DNA from: Rhodospirillaceae bacterium
Lineage (GTDB): Bacteria > Pseudomonadota > Alphaproteobacteria > Rhodospirillales > Magnetovibrionaceae
Assembly (NCBI GenBank): GCA_002401565.1
Contig: NVTL01000061.1
Coordinates: 13,732 to 18,816, forward strand
Direction: 5' to 3'
Length of the DNA: 5,085 nt
This document shows, piece after piece, positions 1 to 5,085 of the stretch. The first letter of the stretch is position 1. Each line of letters starts with the position of its first letter. The translations under genes and the position numbers were made by a program. The notes below the pieces were generated by a model. That model was given only the letters and a program-made list of their open reading frames with translations, was not told the origin of the DNA and did not search any database.

Positions 1-146
1 GGCACTTCGACCGTGACCTTATCGGTTTCCAATTCACACAGGGATTCATCAACCTCGACAGCTTCGCCGGGTTCTTTAAACCATTTTATAACGGTTGCTT
101 CCGTAACAGACTCACCGAGCGTTGGTACTATAATTTCGCTAGCCAT
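1..146 (-). CDS. sucB: Dihydrolipoyllysine-residue succinyltransferase (2-oxoglutarate dehydrogenase E2), N-terminal fragment
   Basis: E2 core subunit of the cytoplasmic 2-oxoglutarate dehydrogenase complex; in this family it takes the succinyl group from E1 onto a lipoyl lysine and transfers it to CoA. Only 48 full codons are present; the gene runs off the left edge. The visible part is the start of a biotin/lipoyl-attachment domain: [13 protein letters not shown] opens the first strand, followed by a WFKEPGEAV turn and the lipoylation motif ETDKV, with the lysine at residue 43, the usual place for a single N-terminal lipoyl domain. The ATG is supported by a GAGAGGT ribosome binding site just upstream and by the family's usual start (short M-x-x-E-I-x-V-P). 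It follows sucA by 18 nt on the same strand, which favours the succinyltransferase over the pyruvate dehydrogenase E2, whose lipoyl domain would look similar over so short a stretch. The catalytic domain lies outside the window. Also named odhB. Confidence 0.95.
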   Translation of the reverse strand, partial: MASEIIVPTLGESVTEATVIKWFKEPGEAVEVDESLCELETDKVTVEV

Positions 147-150
147 TTCG

Positions 151-157
151 ACCTCTC
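151..157 (-). promoter_or_regulatory. Ribosome binding site of sucB
   Basis: Read on the minus strand this is GAGAGGT, whose GAGGT part matches the Shine-Dalgarno consensus, ending 4 nt before the sucB ATG. The spacing is slightly short but workable. It lies within the 18-nt gap between the sucA stop and the sucB start, so sucB has its own site while still being close enough for reinitiation by ribosomes finishing sucA. Confidence 0.7.
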
Positions 158-164
158 AAATACT

Positions 165-3149
165 TTAATATTGCGGACGTTGATGGGGTTGGTCCAGGTC
201 GGCGAGAACGCCTTCCAAGGCTTGGTCAACCAACCATGCTTGTTGTTCTTTATGTTTTGACATCATGCCTGTGGCCGGGCTGGCGGCGCCGCGCCGGCCC
301 ACATATGTCGGGGATATACAGTCGTTATCTAAATCGCGAAGAACCGTTTCGATGCGTTGCGCGACAAATAACCACGCCCCCATGTTGGCGGGTTCTTCCT
401 GACACCACACCACTTCGGCATGGGGGTATCTGGCAAATTGTTGCATCAGGCCTTTCCACGGGAAAGGATAGATTTGCTCCAGACGGATGATCGCAACGTC
501 TTTAATTTCACGCGCGCGGCGTTCTTCCAACAAATCGTAATAAACTTTTCCGGAACAAACAATCAAGCGTTTAACATGTTTGTCCAAGACCAGACGATCA
601 TGTTCTGGCATGATTCTGCGGAACCGGGTGTCGGGGCCCATTTCGCCCAAGTTTGAATATACCAATTTATGACGCAACAAAGATTTCGGTGACATCACAA
701 TCAAAGGCTTTCTGAAATTGCGACAAACTTGGCGGCGGATCACATGGAAAAATTGTGCCGGGGTGGTGCAGTTGACCACTTGCATATTGTTTTCTGCACA
801 AAGTTGCAGATACCGTTCCAAACGGGCTGAACTGTGTTCTGGTCCTTGGCCTTCGTAACCATGGGGCAACAACATCACCAGACCGGACATGCGCAGCCAT
901 TTGGTTTCGCCCGATGCAATGAACTGATCGATGATCACTTGCGCGCCATTGGCAAAATCGCCGAACTGAGCTTCCCAAATGGTTAAGCCATGAGGTTCGG
1001 TCAAGGAATAGCCGTATTCAAAACCCAACACGCCGGCTTCAGAAAGCGGACTGTCGATGACTTCGAAATGAGACTGATTGCCGGGACGAATGTTGTTCAG
1101 CGGAATATAGCGTTCTTCGTTGTTTTGATCGACCAAAACCGAATGGCGATGAGAAAACGTACCGCGCCCGGAATCTTGGCCCGACAAACGCACGCCATGG
1201 CCTTGCACCAATAACGTTCCATACGCCAAGGCTTCGGCGGTGGCCCAATCCACGTGCGCTTGGGATTCAATCATTTTACGTTTATTGCCCAGCTGCCGCC
1301 GGATTTTAGTATTGAGTTCAAAGTTTTTAGGCGGTCTGGAAATCGCGCGGCCGACTTCGTTCAACACATCCATGTCGACCGAGGTATCGTCATCGCGTAA
1401 TTCTTCGGCGCCTTCCAAATAAAACAGGCCTTGCCATTTGCCTTCTAACCAGTCGGCTTTGTTGGGTTTGAAGTTTTCGGCGGCTTCGCGTTCTTTGTCC
1501 AAAAGAGCATGGAAACGTTTCACCATATCATCGGCTTCCGTCGCGCTGATGACGCCTTCGTCCACCAATTTACGGGCATAAATTTCACGCGTGGTTGGGT
1601 GGTTGGCGATGGTTTTGTACATAATCGGGTTGGTGAACATGGGCTCGTCAGCTTCGTTATGACCGTGACGGCGATAACAAAAGATATCCAAGATCACATC
1701 GCGCTTGAATTCTTGGCGAAATTCCATGGCGATTCTAGAAACGTGTACTACGGCTTCGGGATCATCGCCGTTCACGTGAAAAATTGGCGCTTCGATCATT
1801 TTCGCCACGTCGGATGGATATGGCGACGACCGGGAATAAGAGGGGTGCGTGGTGAAACCAATTTGGTTGTTCACAATAATGTGGATGGTGCCGCCAGTGC
1901 GGTAGCCTTTTAATTGCGACATATCCAACGTTTCGGGAACCAAACCTTGTCCGGCAAAAGCCGCGTCACCGTGGATCAACAAGCCCATGACCTGTTCGCG
2001 GTTCACGTCGCCCGTTTGATGTTGCTTGGCACGCACTTTGCCCAACACCACCGGATTGACGGCTTCTAAATGTGACGGGTTGGCGGCCAAGGATAAATGA
2101 ATGGTATCGCCATCGAACACCCGGTCAGCCGAAGCCCCCAGGTGATATTTAACGTCGCCTGATACATCAAGTTCTTCGGGCGTAATGGACTTGCCCAAAA
2201 ACTCGGCAAAGATCGCCATGTAAGGCTTGCGCAAAACAGACGCCAAAACATTCAATCGCCCCCGGTGAGACATGCCCAGCGTGATCGATTTCACGCCCAA
2301 CTGACCACCGCGTTTGATGATTTGTTCCAGCGCGGGAATAACCGATTCACCGCCGTCCAAACCAAACCGTTTGGTGCCCTTAAATTTAACGTCCAGATAT
2401 TTTTCGAAGCCTTCGGATTCCACAAGGCGTTCCAAAATCGCGCGTTTGCCTTTCAGGGTGAAATCAGTCTGATTGCGAATGCCTTCGATGCGACGCTGAA
2501 TCCATGCTTTGGCTTCGGGCTGTCCGATGTGGGTGAATTCGACGCCCACGGACCCGCAATAGGTATCTTTTAAAATGTTCAAGATTTCGCGAAGGGTCGC
2601 GGTTTCCATGCCCAACACGTGATCGATAAAAATAGGACGATCCAAATCACCATCGGAAAATCCATAGGTGCGGTAATCCAATTCCGAATGAAGCGCGCGG
2701 CCTTCTAAGCCCAAGGGATCAAAATTCGCAATGATATGGCCGCGAATACGATACGCCCGGATCAGCATCAACGCCCGAATGGTATCTTTGGTCGCCGCCC
2801 GAATAGCATCCGCACTGGGGCGGACTTCGGTTGTCATGGGCGTTGTTTGCTGAACCGCTTGCGGCGAGCTTTCCGGAGAAAACGAATCCCGTTCCATCAA
2901 GCCGCCATTGCCATACTGGCCAATCACGGCACTGGTCGACGGTGCCCACGAAGCACCTTGCAAATCGGTCAGCATTTCTTTTTCACTGGCTTGCATAGAG
3001 CCGAAAAAGTCTATCCACGAGCTGTCTATTTCACCGGACCCATCCAAATAACGGGCGTAAAGTTCGGCCACGTAAAGAGCGTTCGCCCCGGTGAGAAACG
3101 TATTCGTTTGAGGAAACTCAGAACCAGCCGTATCAGCCGTATCAGACAT
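165..3149 (-). CDS. sucA: 2-oxoglutarate dehydrogenase E1 component (thiamine diphosphate-dependent)
   Basis: Decarboxylates 2-oxoglutarate using thiamine diphosphate and passes the succinyl group to the lipoyl arm of E2 (EC 1.2.4.2), in the cytoplasm. The protein has 994 residues, longer than E. coli SucA (933) but usual for alphaproteobacteria. In order: an E1 N-terminal E2-binding segment (about 15-50, with NTFLTGANALYVAELY), a low-complexity linker (about 64-112), the cofactor-binding core (about 120-560) and a transketolase-type pyrimidine-binding plus C-terminal region (about 630-980). Key motifs are GMSHRGRLNVL (292-302), SLAANPSHLEAV (353-364), GDAAFAGQG (394-402) and VNNQIGFTT (426-434). 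Asp395, Asn428 and Ile430 align with the E. coli Mg-ThDP ligands; GFEYGYS (709-715) carries a Glu expected to contact the cofactor. LPHGYEGQGPEHSSAR (761-776) is family-typical. The start is the first ATG, with AAAGGA 8 nt upstream, and it precedes the conserved N-terminal segment. The C-terminal DLDQPHQRPQY-like tail extends roughly a dozen residues past the E. coli end. Also named odhA. No broken motif is seen. Confidence 0.98.
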   Translation of the reverse strand: MSDTADTAGSEFPQTNTFLTGANALYVAELYARYLDGSGEIDSSWIDFFGSMQASEKEMLTDLQGASWAPSTSAVIGQYGNGGLMERDSFSPESSPQAVQQTTPMTTEVRPSADAIRAATKDTIRALMLIRAYRIRGHIIANFDPLGLEGRALHSELDYRTYGFSDGDLDRPIFIDHVLGMETATLREILNILKDTYCGSVGVEFTHIGQPEAKAWIQRRIEGIRNQTDFTLKGKRAILERLVESEGFEKYLDVKFKGTKRFGLDGGESVIPALEQIIKRGGQLGVKSITLGMSHRGRLNVLASVLRKPYMAIFAEFLGKSITPEELDVSGDVKYHLGASADRVFDGDTIHLSLAANPSHLEAVNPVVLGKVRAKQHQTGDVNREQVMGLLIHGDAAFAGQGLVPETLDMSQLKGYRTGGTIHIIVNNQIGFTTHPSYSRSSPYPSDVAKMIEAPIFHVNGDDPEAVVHVSRIAMEFRQEFKRDVILDIFCYRRHGHNEADEPMFTNPIMYKTIANHPTTREIYARKLVDEGVISATEADDMVKRFHALLDKEREAAENFKPNKADWLEGKWQGLFYLEGAEELRDDDTSVDMDVLNEVGRAISRPPKNFELNTKIRRQLGNKRKMIESQAHVDWATAEALAYGTLLVQGHGVRLSGQDSGRGTFSHRHSVLVDQNNEERYIPLNNIRPGNQSHFEVIDSPLSEAGVLGFEYGYSLTEPHGLTIWEAQFGDFANGAQVIIDQFIASGETKWLRMSGLVMLLPHGYEGQGPEHSSARLERYLQLCAENNMQVVNCTTPAQFFHVIRRQVCRNFRKPLIVMSPKSLLRHKLVYSNLGEMGPDTRFRRIMPEHDRLVLDKHVKRLIVCSGKVYYDLLEERRAREIKDVAIIRLEQIYPFPWKGLMQQFARYPHAEVVWCQEEPANMGAWLFVAQRIETVLRDLDNDCISPTYVGRRGAASPATGMMSKHKEQQAWLVDQALEGVLADLDQPHQRPQY
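3126..3145 (-). repeat. Short 9-bp tandem duplication at the 5' end of sucA
   Basis: On the minus strand the unit GATACGGCT occurs twice in tandem directly after ATG TCT, giving residues 3-8 as Asp-Thr-Ala-Asp-Thr-Ala. The period-9 match covers two full units plus two bases. It keeps the frame and falls in the poorly conserved extreme N-terminus ahead of the E2-binding segment, so it looks like an in-frame slippage duplication without obvious functional effect. Confidence 0.75.
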
Positions 3150-3154
3150 TGCCG

Positions 3155-4030
3155 TTATCCTTTTAAGACTTCTGTCAAAGTAGAGCCAAGCGTAGCCGGA
3201 GAATCCGCAACAGTAACGCCCGCACTGCGCATGGCTTCGATTTTATCGCCTGCGGTGCCTTTGCCGCCGGAAATAATCGCGCCCGCATGGCCCATGCGAC
3301 GCCCCGGAGGGGCCGTCACACCCGCAATAAAGCCAACCACTGGTTTTTTGATTTTTGATTGTTTCAAGAACTCGGCGGCTTCTTCTTCGGCTGTGCCGCC
3401 AATTTCACCGATCATCACGATGCTTTCGGTTTTATCATCAGCCAAAAACAATTCCAGACAATCAATAAAGTCGGTGCCGTTGATGGGGTCACCACCAATA
3501 CCGATACAGGTGGTTTGGCCCAGACCCGCATTTGTGGTTTGCGCTACGGCTTCGTATGTCAATGTACCAGACCGCGAAACAATGCCTACTGAGCCCGGCA
3601 CATGAATGTGCCCCGGCATGATGCCAATTTTGCATTCGCCCGGCGTGATGATGCCCGGACAGTTGGGACCGATCAGGCGGGTTTTTGATCCGACCAGCGC
3701 GCGTTTGACTTTCAACATATCCAAAACAGGAATGCCTTCGGTGATGCACACGGCCAATTCGATTTCAGCGTCAATGGCTTCTAAAATTGCATCAGCGGCA
3801 AACGGCGGCGGCACATAAATGACCGTTGCGTTGGCGCCAGAAACATCTACGGCTTCGGCCACCGTATTAAAAACCGGAAGGTCCAAATGTATTGACCCGC
3901 CCTTGCCCGGCGTAACACCGCCGACCATGTTGGTGCCATACGCGATGGCTTGTTCAGAGTGAAAGGTGCCTTGGGCTCCGGTGAAGCCTTGGCAGATGAC
4001 TTTGGTGTTTGAATTGACAAGCACGGACAT
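3155..4030 (-). CDS. sucD: Succinyl-CoA synthetase (ADP/GDP-forming) subunit alpha
   Basis: Alpha subunit of succinate-CoA ligase (EC 6.2.1.5), which with SucC interconverts succinyl-CoA, phosphate and ADP/GDP with succinate, CoA and ATP/GTP. At 291 residues it is full length (E. coli 289). The N-terminal Rossmann-type CoA-binding domain (about 1-130) carries [14 protein letters not shown] (15-28), PGKGG (41-45) and [11 protein letters not shown] (121-131), where Cys124 matches the CoA-proximal Cys123 of E. coli. The ligase domain (about 145-291) holds SRSGTLTYE (152-160), GIGGDP (177-182), GEIGG (208-212) with Glu209 equal to E. coli Glu208, and [14 protein letters not shown] (247-260) in which His248 is the phosphorylated catalytic histidine (E. 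coli His246). All these residues are present, so the subunit should be active. The ATG overlaps the sucC stop by one base (TAATG) and has a perfect AAGGAGG upstream, consistent with equal output of alpha and beta. The sucA start follows 5 nt after its stop. Confidence 0.98.
   Translation of the reverse strand: MSVLVNSNTKVICQGFTGAQGTFHSEQAIAYGTNMVGGVTPGKGGSIHLDLPVFNTVAEAVDVSGANATVIYVPPPFAADAILEAIDAEIELAVCITEGIPVLDMLKVKRALVGSKTRLIGPNCPGIITPGECKIGIMPGHIHVPGSVGIVSRSGTLTYEAVAQTTNAGLGQTTCIGIGGDPINGTDFIDCLELFLADDKTESIVMIGEIGGTAEEEAAEFLKQSKIKKPVVGFIAGVTAPPGRRMGHAGAIISGGKGTAGDKIEAMRSAGVTVADSPATLGSTLTEVLKG
3158..3163 (-). promoter_or_regulatory. Ribosome binding site of sucA, inside the end of sucD
   Basis: The minus-strand sequence AAAGGA, 8 nt before the sucA ATG, is also the last two sense codons of sucD (Lys-Gly) directly before its TAA. 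A ribosome ending sucD therefore stops on top of the sucA initiation site, an arrangement that usually goes with translational coupling. It also fixes the sucA start. Confidence 0.85.
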
Positions 4031-5085
4031 TAGCTGGCCTCCTTCACTTCTTGGACGATTTTTCGAGCGGCGTCGCCCAAATCATCGGCAGAAACAATCG
4101 GCAGGCCCGATTCAGCCAAGATTTTTTTACCCAGTTCCACGTTGGTGCCTTCTAGGCGCACCACCAAAGGAACATTCAGGCTGACTTCACGCGCCGCCGC
4201 AACCACGCCTTCGGCGATCACATCACAACGCATGATACCGCCAAATATATTGACCAAGATGCCTTCGACATTAGCGTCGGACAAAATCAGTTTGAACGCT
4301 TCGGTGACGCGTTCTTTGGTTGCCCCGCCCCCAACATCCAAGAAATTCGCGGGCGATCCACCAAACAACTTAATGATGTCCATGGTCGCCATGGCCAATC
4401 CGGCGCCGTTGACCATGCACCCGATGCTGCCATCCAATTTGATATAATTCAGATCATGTTTGGCGGCTTCTAATTCTGCCGGATCTTCTTCGTCTTCGTC
4501 CCGCAATTCCGATATGTTTTTTTGACGAAACAAAGCATTGTCGTCAAAATTCATTTTTGCGTCCAAGGCGATCACTTGGCCCGACCGCGTGACCACCAGC
4601 GGATTGATTTCCAACAGGGATGCATCCAACGCATTAAAGGCTTTGTACAGACCCAACATCAGCTTCACAGCCGAACCGACTTGTTTGCCTTCTAAACCCA
4701 AACCAAACGCCAATTGGCGGGCGTGGAACGGCATCATACCGATAGCTGGGTCGATGGTGACTTTCAGGATTTTTTCCGGTGTTTTGGCGGCGACTTCTTC
4801 GATGTCCATGCCGCCTTCGGTGGACGCCATCAGCGTGATGGCCGAGGTGCTGCGATCGATCACCAAACTTAAATACAGTTCCCGCGCGATGTCACATCCT
4901 TCTTCGATGTAGACTCGCTTGACCTCTTTGCCCTCTGGTCCAGTTTGATGGGTGATCAGTTGCATGCCGAGCATTTGGTTGGCGGTATCGCGAACGTCTT
5001 CGATTGACGTCACGACTTTTACGCCGCCACCCTTGCCGCGACCGCCCGCGTGGATTTGTGATTTCACAACCCACACCGGATCACC
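4030..5085 (-). CDS. sucC: Succinyl-CoA synthetase (ADP/GDP-forming) subunit beta, 5' end missing
   Basis: Beta subunit of succinate-CoA ligase, providing the nucleotide site and part of the succinate site. The reading frame stays open to the right edge (GGT GAT CCG GTG TGG GTT GTG), so the GTG at 5076-5074 is an internal valine and not the start. 351 residues are visible; alignment by motif to E. coli SucC (388) suggests about 38 N-terminal residues are missing. The ATP-grasp domain shows [16 protein letters not shown], with the nucleotide-binding Lys at visible residue 8 (E. coli Lys46). Further on are MASTEGG and LLEINPL, where Glu159 and Asn161 match E. coli Glu197 and Asn199, and Asp175 in ALDAK matches Asp213 (Mg binding). 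The CoA-ligase domain has [30 protein letters not shown] and [16 protein letters not shown], the succinate/power-helix side. An acidic DEDEEDP stretch before this domain is usual in alphaproteobacteria. The stop TAA shares a base with the sucD ATG. ADP versus GDP preference cannot be read from the sequence. Confidence 0.97.
   Translation of the reverse strand, partial: GDPVWVVKSQIHAGGRGKGGGVKVVTSIEDVRDTANQMLGMQLITHQTGPEGKEVKRVYIEEGCDIARELYLSLVIDRSTSAITLMASTEGGMDIEEVAAKTPEKILKVTIDPAIGMMPFHARQLAFGLGLEGKQVGSAVKLMLGLYKAFNALDASLLEINPLVVTRSGQVIALDAKMNFDDNALFRQKNISELRDEDEEDPAELEAAKHDLNYIKLDGSIGCMVNGAGLAMATMDIIKLFGGSPANFLDVGGGATKERVTEAFKLILSDANVEGILVNIFGGIMRCDVIAEGVVAAAREVSLNVPLVVRLEGTNVELGKKILAESGLPIVSADDLGDAARKIVQEVKEAS
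4038..4044 (-). promoter_or_regulatory. Ribosome binding site of sucD, inside the end of sucC
   Basis: AAGGAGG on the minus strand, a full match to the anti-Shine-Dalgarno core, lies 7 nt before the sucD ATG and within the last codons of sucC (the Lys-Glu-Ala of the C-terminal KEAS). It is the strongest of the three internal sites in the window and confirms the sucD start. Confidence 0.9.

Noticed and set aside
147..164. The 18-nt sucA-sucB gap as a terminator or processing site
   Set aside because: There is no inverted repeat or T-run; the sequence only holds the sucB ribosome binding site.
1509..1913. A 134-codon open frame on the plus strand inside sucA
   Set aside because: Fully antisense to conserved sucA sequence, with no recognised domain in its translation; treated as a shadow frame.
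2736..3605. A 289-codon open frame on the plus strand across the sucA-sucD junction
   Set aside because: It is entirely antisense to two well-conserved genes, its translation is rich in Arg, Pro, Ala and Ser with no recognisable domain, and it crosses the gene junction without regard to it. It is best read as a shadow frame created by the codon pattern of the real genes.
4480..4515. Acidic DEDEEDP stretch in SucC as an unusual insertion
   Set aside because: From what I know of the family, alphaproteobacterial SucC proteins commonly have a similar [14 protein letters not shown] segment here, so it is a lineage trait and not a novelty.
5074..5076. GTG as a possible start codon of sucC
   Set aside because: The frame continues upstream to the window edge as Gly-Asp-Pro, and the Val-Trp-Val-Val-Lys sequence there matches the internal nucleotide-binding strand of SucC about 40 residues into the protein. 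The true start is outside the window.

Overview
This window is a stretch of core TCA-cycle operon with every supported gene on the minus strand. Read in the direction of transcription (right to left) the order is sucC (succinyl-CoA synthetase beta, 5' end cut by the window edge), sucD (succinyl-CoA synthetase alpha, complete), sucA (2-oxoglutarate dehydrogenase E1, complete) and sucB/odhB (dihydrolipoyl succinyltransferase E2, only the first 48 codons present).

The order sucC-sucD-sucA-sucB, with the ligase genes ahead of the dehydrogenase genes, is common in Alphaproteobacteria (often continuing from mdh upstream and to lpd downstream); E. coli has sucABCD instead. Protein details agree: a roughly 990-residue E1 with an N-terminal E2-binding segment and a long variable linker, and a SucC with an acidic stretch before the CoA-ligase domain. 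Base composition looks moderate (about half GC by eye), so this is probably not one of the very GC-rich alphaproteobacteria. Genus cannot be told from the window.

Layout: 5085-4030 sucC (partial); 4030-3155 sucD, sharing one base with the sucC stop (TAATG); 3149-165 sucA, 5 nt after the sucD stop, with its ribosome binding site inside the last codons of sucD; 146-1 sucB (partial), 18 nt after the sucA stop. No gap exceeds 18 nt and no promoter or terminator is visible inside, so the genes are most simply read as one transcript whose promoter lies beyond the right edge.

Together the products run two consecutive cycle steps: E1 and E2 (with E3, not in the window) convert 2-oxoglutarate to succinyl-CoA, NADH and CO2, and SucCD converts succinyl-CoA to succinate while making ATP or GTP. 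All visible catalytic motifs are intact and no frameshift, insertion or transfer signature was seen. I found no new biological system here; the findings are small details of gene arrangement and variable protein segments.
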